Shown: positions 39,947 through 49,942 of the stretch, piece by piece
Layout of the letters: each line of letters opens with the position of its first letter
Numbering within the stretch: position 1 is the stretch's first letter
Origin: Nitrosomonas sp. sh817
GTDB taxonomy: Bacteria > Pseudomonadota > Gammaproteobacteria > Burkholderiales > Nitrosomonadaceae
Reading direction: 5' to 3'
DNA length: 64,000 bases
NCBI RefSeq assembly: GCF_030908545.1
Contig: NZ_CP133083.1
Location: forward strand, 682,001-746,000
The notes under the pieces: generated by a model
What the model saw: the letters and a program-made list of their open reading frames with translations, nothing else
What the model was told of the DNA's origin: nothing
Database searches by the model: none
Program-made: the position numbers and the translations under genes

Positions 39947-41239
39947 ATGTCGCAGAACACGCAAAACCCATCGACCGGCCCGGCTGCCTTCCAATCGCGA
40001 TTTTTTGTGCGCGACCTGCAAGCCGGCATCATCACCGGAACCATGGCGATCCCGCTATCCGCCGGGATTGCATTGATGTCCGATTATCCGATCAAGGTAG
40101 CCTTGGCAACCGTCGTGTTCGCATGCTTCGTCGGCTGGATCAATGCCTGGTTCCGTCCCGGGAATTATGTCGGTGCTCCCGGCGTCGCCGCCGGCTTGGC
40201 GCCGGTGCTGGCATTGGGCGTGGCAACGTTCGGCATGGAAAATATGGCGTTTGTCATTTTTATGACGGCTTTGATGCAGGCCATTATCTGGAAATTTAAT
40301 TTGCAGAAGTACATTCTGGTCGCCGTTCCGGAATATCTGGTTGAGGGATTGTTGGCCGGCGTCGGGCTGAAAATCGCCATCAATTTTTTTACCATGACTT
40401 ACGAAATACCGGACAGCCTGGTTACGGAAAGCTTCTGGAACGCTGCGCGCATCCAAATGGTGTCGATCTCGCTGCTGGGGATGGTTGCATTCGTGTTTCT
40501 CTTCAGTAAATTCCAGTCCAGGCAACCTGCCATTCCGTATTTCTTCCTGATGGTTGCCGGTGCGATTCTGGCGCAGTTTATCGCGATGCCGATGCTGCAC
40601 GTGGAAGATGTGCCGTTGCAGTTATCGCTGCCGTTGCCGCGTTTCGACCATGCGCTGATGTGGTTGTATGTTTTGGGATTTGCGGTCATGCTGGCGGTGA
40701 TTGATGTGATTGAGCAAGTCATGAGTAATGCCGCCATCCAAAAAATCGATCCGTTGCAGCGCAAATGCAATACCAATAACAGTTTGCTGGCGATCTGGGT
40801 TGCCAACATGGGGTCGAGTTTTTTCGGCGGCATGACAAATCTGGATGGATTGGCCAAAAGCACCACCAATAAACTGGCCGGCGCCTATACCAAATTCTCG
40901 GTGCTAGTGGTCGGATTGGTAGTTTTATTTTTTGTGATCAATACGCAATATCTTGAATTTCTGCCGAAATTTTCGCTGGCGGTGATCATGATTTTCACCG
41001 GCTGGAAGATGATTCTGGGGTTATTGCATGTTGCGCATCAGGGGCAGTATGCATTGATGCTGGCGACGTTGTGCGCGTTACTGGTTTACCGCCTGGGGAT
41101 TTTCGAAGGATTGCTGCTGGCGCTGGCTATCCACGGGTTTGTGAACTTTGTGGTGCTGTATTATGTGCATAATGTGAAATCCGGCGCGATCATCAGGAAA
41201 TATTTGCAGCGCTTTTCCATCGGGGGCGGCGCCGATTAA
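39947..41239 (+). CDS. SulP family inorganic anion transporter without STAS domain (copy 2)
   Basis: A 430-residue paralogue of the transporter at 36.45 kb, matching it along its length (for example RDLQAGIITGTMAIPLSAGIALMSDYPIK, NAWFRPGNYVGAPG and FGGMTNLDGLAKSTTNKLAGA). It likewise has no STAS domain. It lies 231 bp after the carbonic anhydrase gene with its own possible promoter and the FNR-like palindrome. The C-terminal codons and the TAA stop (41237-41239) run into an IS5/MITE-type terminal repeat, so the last residues (about GGGAD) may not be ancestral. Bicarbonate is the favoured substrate by context; sulfate cannot be excluded. Confidence 0.88.
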   Translation: MSQNTQNPSTGPAAFQSRFFVRDLQAGIITGTMAIPLSAGIALMSDYPIKVALATVVFACFVGWINAWFRPGNYVGAPGVAAGLAPVLALGVATFGMENMAFVIFMTALMQAIIWKFNLQKYILVAVPEYLVEGLLAGVGLKIAINFFTMTYEIPDSLVTESFWNAARIQMVSISLLGMVAFVFLFSKFQSRQPAIPYFFLMVAGAILAQFIAMPMLHVEDVPLQLSLPLPRFDHALMWLYVLGFAVMLAVIDVIEQVMSNAAIQKIDPLQRKCNTNNSLLAIWVANMGSSFFGGMTNLDGLAKSTTNKLAGAYTKFSVLVVGLVVLFFVINTQYLEFLPKFSLAVIMIFTGWKMILGLLHVAHQGQYALMLATLCALLVYRLGIFEGLLLALAIHGFVNFVVLYYVHNVKSGAIIRKYLQRFSIGGGAD

Positions 41240-41254
41240 TCAGCATTTCCCTAA
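41235..41254. repeat. Solo IS5/MITE-type terminal repeat
   Basis: GATTAATCAGCATTTCCCTAAA, read in complement as TTTAGGGAAATGCTGATTAATC, matches the terminal repeat of the IS5 copy and of the MITE. No partner end is found nearby, so it is a single-ended remnant. It supplies the TAA stop codon of the second SulP gene. Confidence 0.65.
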
Positions 41255-41281
41255 AGTATTTTCATCACGCAGTGAAACCCT

Positions 41282-42097
41282 ATGAATGACAACCCATCAC
41301 CTGAATCGCAATCGTTTGTTGCGCTGGTTTTAGCGGCCGACCGCACCGGCAAGGATCCCATTACCCGGCATACGGGTGCGGCGTGCAAAGCGTTCGCGCC
41401 TGTTGCCGGTATTCCGATGATTATCCGCGTGCTGGATACGCTGGCCGCTTGCGAATCGATCAATCAAATTATCTTATGCGGTCCGCCGGAATCGCTGTTG
41501 CACCATTGCCCGGAATTGCAACAGCGGATTGCCAGCGACCAAGTCACCTGGCTGGCCAATCTCGATTCGCCCAGCCGCAGCGCCGAGCGGGGTTTAAGTA
41601 TTGTGCCGGATGATACGCCGGTGCTGATTACCACAGCTGATCATGCGCTGCTGACGCCCGCGATGGTGCAGGAATTTTTAAATGCATCAAGGACGGCGGC
41701 AGGCGACGCCATGGTTGGAACTGTGACGGAACAAGCAATTGCCGCGGCTTTTCCCGGTGCTAAGCGCACCATCATACGTTTGCGCGACGGCGGTTATCGC
41801 GGCTGCAATCTTTATGCATTCAGATCGCGAGGGCGCGCGCTGGTGCGTTTCTGGCAGCAAGCCGAGGATTTACGGAAAAATCCCGTGAAACTGATCGCAC
41901 GCGTATTGGGTTTCAAAACCGTATTGTCGTATTGCTTCGGTTTGCTGACGCTGCAGCAAGGCGTGGCGGCAGTATCGGAAAAATCGGGTGTCGCCATACA
42001 GGTGCTGGTTCTGAGCGATGCGTGCGCCGGCATCGATGTTGATAAAGTGGCGGATTTGCAATTGGCGGAATCGTTGCTGAGCCAACAGCAGCGTTAA
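41282..42097 (+). CDS. MobA-like nucleotidyltransferase family protein
   Basis: A 271-residue cytosolic protein of the GT-A-fold nucleotidyltransferase superfamily (NTP_transf_3 type). It has a variant of the usual N-terminal motif, ALVLAADRTGKDPITRHTGAACKAFAPVAGIPMIIRVLDTL, with the conserved lysine and the PM-I-RVL segment. VLITTADHALLTPAMVQEF follows, with the metal-binding aspartate. The C-terminal half (YRGCNLYAFRSRGRALVRFWQQAED) resembles proteins of unassigned substrate in betaproteobacteria. The donor (CTP, GTP or other) and acceptor cannot be deduced. It starts 43 bp after the second SulP gene; functional linkage is doubtful. Confidence 0.75.
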   Translation: MNDNPSPESQSFVALVLAADRTGKDPITRHTGAACKAFAPVAGIPMIIRVLDTLAACESINQIILCGPPESLLHHCPELQQRIASDQVTWLANLDSPSRSAERGLSIVPDDTPVLITTADHALLTPAMVQEFLNASRTAAGDAMVGTVTEQAIAAAFPGAKRTIIRLRDGGYRGCNLYAFRSRGRALVRFWQQAEDLRKNPVKLIARVLGFKTVLSYCFGLLTLQQGVAAVSEKSGVAIQVLVLSDACAGIDVDKVADLQLAESLLSQQQR

Positions 42098-42115
42098 TGG
42101 ACAACCTTTGATGCG

Positions 42116-42547
42116 CTATCGCGCCGGCAAGCTCAGAATGGCTTCGGCATTGCTGCTGGAAAAGACTTTCCGGGCGGCTTGTTGCCACGGCAGCCAGATA
42201 TAGTTCAGATGCTCGCGGGTTGAGATGGTAACTGGCATCGCCGACGGCAAACGCAAGCCGAACACGTGCTCGGTATTGAATCGTACATCCGGGCCATAGC
42301 GCCAGCGCCATTCTTCGTAGATTTCGTAGCGGTTTTCGACGTGCCAGTCGGTGAGTTGATAATCGGCTGCGTTTAAGCCGGTTTCTTCGGCGATTTCGCG
42401 CATTGCGGTATCGAACAGCGTTTCACCGGGATCCTGGCTGCCGGTCACCGACTGCCAGTAACCGGGGTGATCGGCGCGTTCGAGCAGCAAAACCTCTAAA
42501 TCAGCAGTATGAATAACGACCAGAACGGATACCGGGATTTTATACAT
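42116..42547 (-). CDS. nudB: Dihydroneopterin triphosphate diphosphatase (Nudix)
   Basis: Removes pyrophosphate from dihydroneopterin triphosphate in folate biosynthesis. The 143-residue protein has the Nudix box GSQDPGETLFDTAMREIAEETGL (GX5EX7REUXEEXGU pattern), the PVSVLVVIHTADLEVLLLERAD start and the HLNYIWLPWQQAARKVFSSSNAEAI ending typical of NudB. It is downstream of aspS (18 bp gap), the usual aspS-nudB order. Confidence 0.93.
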   Translation of the reverse strand: MYKIPVSVLVVIHTADLEVLLLERADHPGYWQSVTGSQDPGETLFDTAMREIAEETGLNAADYQLTDWHVENRYEIYEEWRWRYGPDVRFNTEHVFGLRLPSAMPVTISTREHLNYIWLPWQQAARKVFSSSNAEAILSLPAR

Positions 42548-42565
42548 TCGCCGGCAGACCGTTAC

Positions 42566-44359
42566 TCAGCCCGGTTTTACTTCCGTTTGGCGCAAGCGGA
42601 TACTCAATTCCCTTAGTTGCTTTTCGTCGACGGCGCTTGGCGCATGTGTCAACAGGCATTGAGCGCGCTGGGTTTTGGGAAAAGCGATGACATCGCGGAT
42701 CGATTCCGAACCGGTCATCATCGTCAGAATGCGATCCAGACCGAAAGCAATGCCGCCATGCGGCGGCGCGCCGTATTGCAACGCTTCCAGCAGGAAGCCG
42801 AATTTTTCTTGCGCTTCTTGTTCGGAAATATTCAATGCGCGGAAAACCTTGGACTGTACTTCCTGGCGGTGAATCCGCACCGATCCGCCGCCAATTTCGG
42901 AGCCGTTCAGCACCATGTCATAAGCCTTGGATAGTGCCTTGCCGGGATCGGTTTCGAGCAGATCTTCGTGACCATCTGCCGGTGAAGTGAACGGATGGTG
43001 CAGGGCTTTCCAGCGGTTTTCTTCGTCATCGAATTCAAACATCGGAAAGTCGACGACCCACAGCGGTTTCCAGCCGGGTTCGGCGTGGCCGTGCTGATGA
43101 CCGATCTTGATACGCAACGCACCCAGCGATTCGTTGACGATTTTGGCTTTGTCCGCGCCGAAGAAAATCAAATCGCCGTTTTGCGCTTGGGTTCTGGCAA
43201 GGATCGTTTGAATCGTCGCTTCCGGCAGGAATTTCAGAATCGGCGATTGTAACCCTTCGACGCCATCCGCCAAGTTATTGACTTTGATATACGCCAATCC
43301 CTTGGCGCCGTAGATGGCAACAAAGCTGGTGTAATCATCGATCTCCTTGCGCGACAGCTCGCCACCCTTCGGAATGCACAGCGCGGCAACGCGGCCATCG
43401 GGTTTTTCCGCGGCTTCGCGGAAAACCTTGAACGGCACCTCTTTCATGATGTCGGTCAATTCGGTGAATTCCAGCGGCACGCGCAAATCCGGTTTATCCG
43501 AGCCGTACTTGAACATTGCTTCTTCATGTGTCAGCCGCGGAAACGGATCGGGCAGATCGACATTGATCACCGATTTGAACAATCCGCGGATCATGCCTTC
43601 CATCAAGGACATGATTTCATTCTCTGACAGGAACGAGGTTTCAATATCGATCTGCGTGAATTCCGGCTGCCGGTCGGCGCGCAGGTCTTCGTCGCGGAAG
43701 CAGCGGGTGATTTGATAATAGCGATCAAACCCGGAGATCATCAATAACTGCTTGAACAGTTGCGGTGATTGCGGCAGCGCAAAAAAATGACCGGCATTAA
43801 CTCGCGACGGTACCAAATAATCCCGCGCGCCTTCCGGTGTTGATTTGGTCAGCATCGGCGTTTCGATATCGAGAAAACCATTCTGATCGAGAAACATCCG
43901 AACCGCCATCGCTACCCGGTGGCGCAAGCGCAGATTCGATTGCATCGCCGGACGGCGCAAATCGAGATAACGATGTTCCAGCCGCACCACTTCGCTGAGA
44001 TTGTCATCGTCCATCAGGAAAGGCGGCGTCAACGAAGTGTTCAATACTTCGATGGCGCTGACGAGGATTTCGATTTCGCCGCTGAACAACGCCGTATTGA
44101 CGGTTCCTTCCGGGCGTTTGCGCACCTTGCCGGTAATTTTCAGCACGAATTCATTGCGTACTTTCTCGGCGGTCTGAAAGGTTGACGCGTTATCAGGATC
44201 GCACACGATTTGCACCAAGCCTTCGCGGTCGCGCAAGTCGATGAATATCACACCGCCGTGATCTCTACGCCGGTGAACCCAGCCGAAAAGCGTGACAGTT
44301 TGATCGAGATATCCGGCATTGATGGCGCCGCAGTAATTGGTACGCATGATGTTGTTCAA
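42566..44359 (-). CDS. aspS: Aspartyl-tRNA synthetase
   Basis: Class II synthetase of 597 residues. An N-terminal anticodon-binding OB fold (about 1-110, [31 protein letters not shown]) is followed by the catalytic core with motif 2 ([22 protein letters not shown]) and motif 3 ([27 protein letters not shown]). The bacterial GAD insertion lies between them. Whether it is discriminating or also charges tRNA-Asn is not decided here. Its minus-strand neighbours are the FmdB-type gene upstream and nudB downstream. Confidence 0.97.
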   Translation of the reverse strand: MNNIMRTNYCGAINAGYLDQTVTLFGWVHRRRDHGGVIFIDLRDREGLVQIVCDPDNASTFQTAEKVRNEFVLKITGKVRKRPEGTVNTALFSGEIEILVSAIEVLNTSLTPPFLMDDDNLSEVVRLEHRYLDLRRPAMQSNLRLRHRVAMAVRMFLDQNGFLDIETPMLTKSTPEGARDYLVPSRVNAGHFFALPQSPQLFKQLLMISGFDRYYQITRCFRDEDLRADRQPEFTQIDIETSFLSENEIMSLMEGMIRGLFKSVINVDLPDPFPRLTHEEAMFKYGSDKPDLRVPLEFTELTDIMKEVPFKVFREAAEKPDGRVAALCIPKGGELSRKEIDDYTSFVAIYGAKGLAYIKVNNLADGVEGLQSPILKFLPEATIQTILARTQAQNGDLIFFGADKAKIVNESLGALRIKIGHQHGHAEPGWKPLWVVDFPMFEFDDEENRWKALHHPFTSPADGHEDLLETDPGKALSKAYDMVLNGSEIGGGSVRIHRQEVQSKVFRALNISEQEAQEKFGFLLEALQYGAPPHGGIAFGLDRILTMMTGSESIRDVIAFPKTQRAQCLLTHAPSAVDEKQLRELSIRLRQTEVKPG

Positions 44360-44467
44360 TAGGTTGAATGATGAAAATTAAAGGGTATTGTTTTTTGCCG
44401 CATTGCGTACGATCCAGTGATCGGATCAATCAGATCGTTCCGGCATTTCGTTAACGGTTTCAGTCGA

Positions 44468-44773
44468 TTAGTCGACGGCTGCGGTAGAAGCGGTGTTGCT
44501 TTCTTTATTTGCAGTTGACTCCGTAGCGGAGGCAGTCTTTGTCTGCGCGTTGTCTTTAGTTGCCGCTGCTTTATCCGCCGGTTTGGATTTGCTGTTCTTG
44601 AAATCGGTAACGTACCAGCCGCTTCCTTTCAGTTGAAACCCAGCAGCAGAAATGCGTTTGACATAGCTGCTGCTGCCGCAAACCGGGCAAGCTGCAATCG
44701 GCGCGTCGCTTACTTTTTGTAAATGCTCTTTCTCAGCGCCGCATGAATTGCAACTGTATTCATAAATAGGCAT
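44468..44773 (-). CDS. FmdB family zinc-ribbon protein
   Basis: A 101-residue protein with an N-terminal zinc ribbon (MPIYEYSCNSCG...IAACPVCGS, two CxxC pairs), the SYVKRISAAGFQLKGSGWYVTDFK segment of FmdB-type proteins, and a low-complexity Ala/Thr/Lys tail (about 60-101). The start at 44773 has a perfect GGAGG Shine-Dalgarno; a longer in-frame start exists 12 bases upstream. Named after a putative regulator of an amidase gene; its real role is unknown. It lies upstream of aspS on the same strand. Confidence 0.88.
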   Translation of the reverse strand: MPIYEYSCNSCGAEKEHLQKVSDAPIAACPVCGSSSYVKRISAAGFQLKGSGWYVTDFKNSKSKPADKAAATKDNAQTKTASATESTANKESNTASTAAVD

Positions 44774-44989
44774 CGAGACCTCCAATAATACAGTATTGAA
44801 AAGCCGGGTATTATACCTTAACTCCCTGGGTTTGATAGGTATCTCACTGTGGTTGGGTTGGAAGCAACGGCTATTTGATCCTATTAGTCCGGTATCATGC
44901 AGCGATTCCGGTTAATCCTTTGCTGCATCACAAGCATGAAAGCGATTATCGGTATTGAAATTCCTTTTCATACTTTCGGATTTTTATGA

Positions 44990-47900
44990 TTAACCGAACA
45001 ACTTGAAGTATTCGCCGATGATCAATCCCAAAAAGCCAAGCGTCAGCAATAACGAGCGTATCGCCGGTTGTTCGAACAGCGGTTCGAATGCACCATAGTC
45101 GATTTCCTGGATTTCACGGATGACAGTTTCTTTACCGGAATGCGGCAGGTTTTTGATCGCGTTGATAGCGGTCCGCTTGAGCTGAACGGCTTCGATTCGC
45201 AGTTTTGCTCCCGCGTACAGAAGCAGGGAAATACTCAGGATCACGGTGAAACCGACATGCAACGGGAAAGCGATGTTGTCGAAATAACTCATCCGGGCGA
45301 TAAGCAGCAGCATAATGGCGATGAGCGGATAATAGATCAGTTGATCGACGACACGCGTTCTTTTGGCAACCAGTGTAACAATGTCTTGAAGTGATTTCAG
45401 GGCGGCAGCGGGATTATCTTGTTCGTAAATCGGCAATACTTTAGCTTTAATTGTTTCTAGTTTACCGTGAAGTTTTTCAAGTACAGTTAATTTTTCAAGA
45501 TTATTATTTTCACGCTTCAGTGCTGCGAAACTTGTTTCAAGTTCTTCAATTGATTTCTTGGCTCTGTATACATTCGTGTAATTTAGAGATTTTAGTTTCT
45601 TGTACCACTCGTCCAATTCATACGAGGAATCCGTTTCTGTTAGAAGATAGTCGAGATTCTCTTCGTTCTCAAAAGTTCTATTAGCTAGCAATGGATGTTT
45701 AGTACGTATTTTCTCGATCCAATGCAGGCAAAGCCTTTGCGCATCGAGAACCAGGAATGTCGACAGCATGATGATGGAAAAGCTGAGCACCCGGGAGGTT
45801 TCTTCCCAGAAAATACAACTATCTCCCCGGCAGGGCGGCGGCAATACCGGAAACAATTGATACAAGAGCGCGGCAACGATCATGAAAATGCAGAACTTTA
45901 ATGAAGCGCGCAGCAGGCGATGCCTGAATCGGCCATGGTCATAATATTCTTGCCATAAATCCTTAGAGGAGATAACAGCTCTTGGGTAATTGCCGTTTAG
46001 TTCCCCTTTATTATCTGCTGTACTACACGTGACTTGTGGCCGGAGAATATCTTTCTCGATCAAGGTTTGAATAGACTTAATTTCTTTTCCTAAGATCAGT
46101 ACGCTAATAATAAGAGTCATCAGTATTGTTTCCAGTATTGATACTGTTTCATTTATAACAGACAGTATTGCATACGCAATAACTGGTATAGAAAACGGTA
46201 TGATTAGACTCAGGATTCCTATAGGAAAACAAATGATCATTAAAATCGAGAACGTAATAATCCCCATTAAAACAATTGCCTGAGGTAGATTATTAGTGTC
46301 TATGGCATAAGCATAAATTAAAACAATTATAAAAATTATGAAAAGAGCAATGGAAGCTTCTAGTCTCTTTTTAGGTTCTGTTGAATGCTCGTTTTTCCAA
46401 TCGAATATCTCACTTACAGTAAGCGGTTTTTCGTCCTTAAATAGTGTATTTAAATTACCAAGATCTGAAAAATATCGCCTATTTAGCCGATCAAAATTGG
46501 CTTCCAATGATCGTATTGTCGAGTAAATAAATGCAATTACCAGGGAAAAGGTCAACCATCGCAACAAAATGGACGGCCACATGCTGACGCCATCGGTGAA
46601 GCTGAAAGGCTCTTCGTCTGCTAAGTTGATTGCATAAAATGCCAGAACGAAGAAGCAAACGGTTGTCGCTAACAACCAAACGACGATTGCACCTGAGTGG
46701 GGTTTGATCTGCTGCACGGTGAAGATCAGTGCGATTGCGATGAGAAACCATAAGATCAATTGGTTTTTCAATCGTTTCTGCGGCCCGGTGTAGTCGGGAT
46801 GCACCGATTCTTTCTGATACCCATACAAATAAACCGGGCCGTATCTACCGATTTCAAAAATTAAAGATTCGCGGCTAGCTTTCTTTAAGTTAATCTCCTT
46901 ATCTTCACTATCACTTATAAGCTTATAGAAAGTGCGGTAATAAATTTCGGTTTGCAAACTGTCCCGGAAAGGGGGGATTTGCTTCTGAAACTCCTCATTC
47001 AACCGCAGATCGAACGGTGTCGCCACGATCAGGTTTCTGGTCCAGCGCCAGTACTGCGGGTGCAGCATTTCCGCATCGAGATCGGTTGTAAACAAGACGA
47101 TATTGGGAATTTCCGCGCGTAGCGCTTCAAAAATCACCAGCTTGTCATAAAAATCGCTGCCGAAAACGCCAACAGCCTTGATGTGCTTTTTATGATCCGT
47201 GTCCTTGTGTGATTCTTTGATTTGCCGGGTCAGCCGGTATAAATAATCGAACTGCGCCGGCCCGATGGGCAAGTTATGCTGATCCATGATGGACAGGATC
47301 TCTTCGCGCTTTTCGACGGTTTTGCTGATGCCTTCCTGACCCTGCTTGCCAAGTTGCCGCTGGTAAGCATCCAAGCCTTTGAAGTAAGTGTAATTGCTTA
47401 TGTCACTGTCGCATTCGTTTTTGCTATTTTTATCTTCACTGCATTGTTCCTTAATAGAATCCTTGAGGTCATTCGTCAGCTTCTGGAAACTTTCTGTATC
47501 ATACTCTGAAATGATCGCGATTTCGGAAGGGAGCATTTTGCGGTGAGTAACAAGCTCTTTTTTCAGTAGATCAATGAGGGAATTTTCGCTGTTTTCTGGT
47601 GGTTTGAGATCCGGTAATTCAATTTTCATAAGCATACTGCTTGTGATTTTTGTTTCAAATGTATCTTTATCGATTCCCCAGATCACAAGAAGATTATCGT
47701 TGCCATTACGTTCGAAGTGTTCCCAGCGAATATCGTATTGGGATTTCCCATTAATCTTTTGGCTCGCGCAAAAATTGATTCTGTTGGGTTTTGATGGACG
47801 ATACCCTGCTGCGATTAAACCACTGACTACTGCATAACGATACCGTGTTCTGAATTCCTTTTTTTCGACAGTGTTTGGCCTGATTTCAACAGAGGGTAAT

Positions 47901-48289
47901 AATATTTTTATTGGAGTTTTTCCCTGGTTTTCTGTGAGTTCAGAAATCGCTCTAGTTAGTAAGCCATTTTTGCAGTAGCAAAGGTCATTATTTTTTTCGG
48001 ATTTTTCCGCGAGAGGACGCGATTTTCCAGTGCTACCGCTAAGATTGAATGCTTCATGTAATTTGTCATGGAGCTCATCCTCTCCAGGATCAAACTCAAA
48101 AGGATCTTGCCATAGCCAGCTTTCGTAGGAATTATCGCTGACACGAGGAGCTTGGCTGTGTTTACTGGTTGAATCGTAGGGACGCGGGCTTTGGATGGGG
48201 CGATCTTGCCACATCATAAATGCCAGAATGATGAGCAAGGCAAGCCCGACAAGCGCGAGATCGGGTTCTCCGGTATGCTTGGGCATCAT
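44990..48289 (-). CDS. Large multi-pass membrane protein of unknown function
   Basis: A 1099-residue protein I do not recognise. A membrane anchor at about 11-27 is followed by a soluble region (28-508), probably periplasmic. This contains IKAVGVFGSDFYDKLVIFEALR and NIVLFTTDLDAEMLHPQ at about 370-411, reminiscent of a type 1 periplasmic-binding (receptor) fold. About ten membrane segments follow: about 510-527, 533-553, 573-592, 645-664, two to three within 668-735, about 815-835, 850-870, 1000-1045 and 1080-1096. A coiled coil lies near 925-960. The middle of the gene is much more AT-rich than the neighbours, hinting at acquisition. It stands alone, without cotranscribed genes. Confidence 0.6.
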   Translation of the reverse strand: MMPKHTGEPDLALVGLALLIILAFMMWQDRPIQSPRPYDSTSKHSQAPRVSDNSYESWLWQDPFEFDPGEDELHDKLHEAFNLSGSTGKSRPLAEKSEKNNDLCYCKNGLLTRAISELTENQGKTPIKILLPSVEIRPNTVEKKEFRTRYRYAVVSGLIAAGYRPSKPNRINFCASQKINGKSQYDIRWEHFERNGNDNLLVIWGIDKDTFETKITSSMLMKIELPDLKPPENSENSLIDLLKKELVTHRKMLPSEIAIISEYDTESFQKLTNDLKDSIKEQCSEDKNSKNECDSDISNYTYFKGLDAYQRQLGKQGQEGISKTVEKREEILSIMDQHNLPIGPAQFDYLYRLTRQIKESHKDTDHKKHIKAVGVFGSDFYDKLVIFEALRAEIPNIVLFTTDLDAEMLHPQYWRWTRNLIVATPFDLRLNEEFQKQIPPFRDSLQTEIYYRTFYKLISDSEDKEINLKKASRESLIFEIGRYGPVYLYGYQKESVHPDYTGPQKRLKNQLILWFLIAIALIFTVQQIKPHSGAIVVWLLATTVCFFVLAFYAINLADEEPFSFTDGVSMWPSILLRWLTFSLVIAFIYSTIRSLEANFDRLNRRYFSDLGNLNTLFKDEKPLTVSEIFDWKNEHSTEPKKRLEASIALFIIFIIVLIYAYAIDTNNLPQAIVLMGIITFSILMIICFPIGILSLIIPFSIPVIAYAILSVINETVSILETILMTLIISVLILGKEIKSIQTLIEKDILRPQVTCSTADNKGELNGNYPRAVISSKDLWQEYYDHGRFRHRLLRASLKFCIFMIVAALLYQLFPVLPPPCRGDSCIFWEETSRVLSFSIIMLSTFLVLDAQRLCLHWIEKIRTKHPLLANRTFENEENLDYLLTETDSSYELDEWYKKLKSLNYTNVYRAKKSIEELETSFAALKRENNNLEKLTVLEKLHGKLETIKAKVLPIYEQDNPAAALKSLQDIVTLVAKRTRVVDQLIYYPLIAIMLLLIARMSYFDNIAFPLHVGFTVILSISLLLYAGAKLRIEAVQLKRTAINAIKNLPHSGKETVIREIQEIDYGAFEPLFEQPAIRSLLLTLGFLGLIIGEYFKLFG

Positions 48290-48529
48290 CTTGTTAATCC
48301 CCTTTAAACGTGGTTCATATCAAGTGCTGGGCAAGAAACGGGAAGATATTGGACGGCTGTATTTCTATAGCAAAATTAGAATAATAGATAAGCTAATTGC
48401 CACAGATTTGGTTTGACGCGATTGTTAATCTGATGTGTGAATATCTTCCTTTTTTGTATGCTATCACAACATATGAATTTTGCTGATCGGTTTCAGTGTA
48501 CCCGGTGTAGCAGACACTCAAAAATACTG

Positions 48530-49864
48530 CTACAACACATACCTCGCCAAATCCTCGCTTTGCGACAAGTCTTTGAGGCGTTCGTCGACGTATGCCGCGT
48601 CGATGTTGATGGTTTCTCCGCTGTGTTTCGGGGCGTCGTAAGAAATGTCTTCGAGCAGTTTTTCCATGACGGTGTGCAAACGCCGCGCGCCGATATTTTC
48701 GGTTTTACTGTTGACTGAGAAGGCGATCTCTGCCAATCGCTTGATGCCGTCGTTGCCAAATTGCAGTTTCACGCCTTCCGTCGCCAGCAGCGCTTCGTAT
48801 TGCCGGGTCAGGCAGGCGTCGGTATTGGTCAGGATCTGTTCAAAGTCGCTGACGCTTAAACTGGCCAATTCGACGCGGATCGGAAAACGGCCTTGTAATT
48901 CTGGTATCAGATCGGATGGCTTGGACATGTGAAACGCGCCGCTGGCGACAAACAGAATGTGATCGGTTTTGATCATGCCGTATTTGGTCGATACGGTTGT
49001 GCCTTCCACCAGCGGCAGCAAATCACGCTGCACGCCTTGGCGGGAAACATCGCCGCCAGTGTGGCCCGAGGAGCGACTGGCGATTTTGTCAATTTCATCG
49101 AGAAAAACAATGCCGTTCTGCTCGACATTCTGAATGGCATTCAATTTCAGTTCTTCGTCATTGACCATTTTTGCAGCTTCTTCTTCAAGCAGTAATTTTT
49201 TTGCTTCACGAATTGTCATTTTGCGGGTTTTTTTACGCTCGCCGGTCATATTCTGAAACATGCCCTGGATTTGAGATGTCAAGTCTTCCATGCCGGGGGG
49301 CGCGAAGATTTCCATGCTGGCGCGTGGCGAAGCTACATCGATTTCAATTTCTTTATCGTCCAGTTCGCCTTCGCGGAGTTTTTTCCGGAATTTTTGCCGG
49401 GTCGAACTGTCGTGATCTTCGCTACTGGATTGGAAGCCGAAATCCCTTGAGCCCGGTAAGAGCGCATCGAGAATGCGATCTTCAGCTTGATCTTCCGCCA
49501 GCGGCTGTTTTTTCCGCGTTTCTCGTTCTCTGGCTTCCTTAATGGCGGTTTCCGCCAGGTCGCGGATGATCGAGTCGACATCGCGCCCGACATAGCCCAC
49601 TTCGGTGAATTTGGTGGCCTCGATTTTGATAAAGGGCGCATCGGCTAATTTAGCCAGACGGCGCGCAATTTCAGTTTTGCCGACTCCGGTCGGGCCGATC
49701 ATCAGAATGTTCTTGGGGGTAATTTCCTGGCGCAACGGGTCTGCAATTTGCTGACGGCGCCAGCGATTCCTCAGTGCGATCGCGACAGCTCGTTTAGCTG
49801 CCTGCTGGCCAATAATGTGTTTATCCAATTCGTGGACAATTTCCTGAGGGGTCATTTGTGACAT
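48530..49864 (-). CDS. hslU: ATP-dependent protease ATPase subunit HslU
   Basis: AAA+ unfoldase that feeds substrates to the HslV peptidase. The 444-residue protein starts [28 protein letters not shown], with Walker [15 protein letters not shown], the [14 protein letters not shown] pore region, the charged I domain (about 110-235), Walker [12 protein letters not shown], and the C terminus LARYVL that docks into HslV. It is 78 bp downstream of hslV in the dapF-DUF484-xerC-hslV-hslU series. Confidence 0.97.
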   Translation of the reverse strand: MSQMTPQEIVHELDKHIIGQQAAKRAVAIALRNRWRRQQIADPLRQEITPKNILMIGPTGVGKTEIARRLAKLADAPFIKIEATKFTEVGYVGRDVDSIIRDLAETAIKEARERETRKKQPLAEDQAEDRILDALLPGSRDFGFQSSSEDHDSSTRQKFRKKLREGELDDKEIEIDVASPRASMEIFAPPGMEDLTSQIQGMFQNMTGERKKTRKMTIREAKKLLLEEEAAKMVNDEELKLNAIQNVEQNGIVFLDEIDKIASRSSGHTGGDVSRQGVQRDLLPLVEGTTVSTKYGMIKTDHILFVASGAFHMSKPSDLIPELQGRFPIRVELASLSVSDFEQILTNTDACLTRQYEALLATEGVKLQFGNDGIKRLAEIAFSVNSKTENIGARRLHTVMEKLLEDISYDAPKHSGETINIDAAYVDERLKDLSQSEDLARYVL

Positions 49865-49942
49865 GATGTTAAGTTCTAAAATAGGATGAATATAACAAGA
49901 AAACCAAATTATCGATCAGACAGGCGGCTGGAATGCAGTGAG

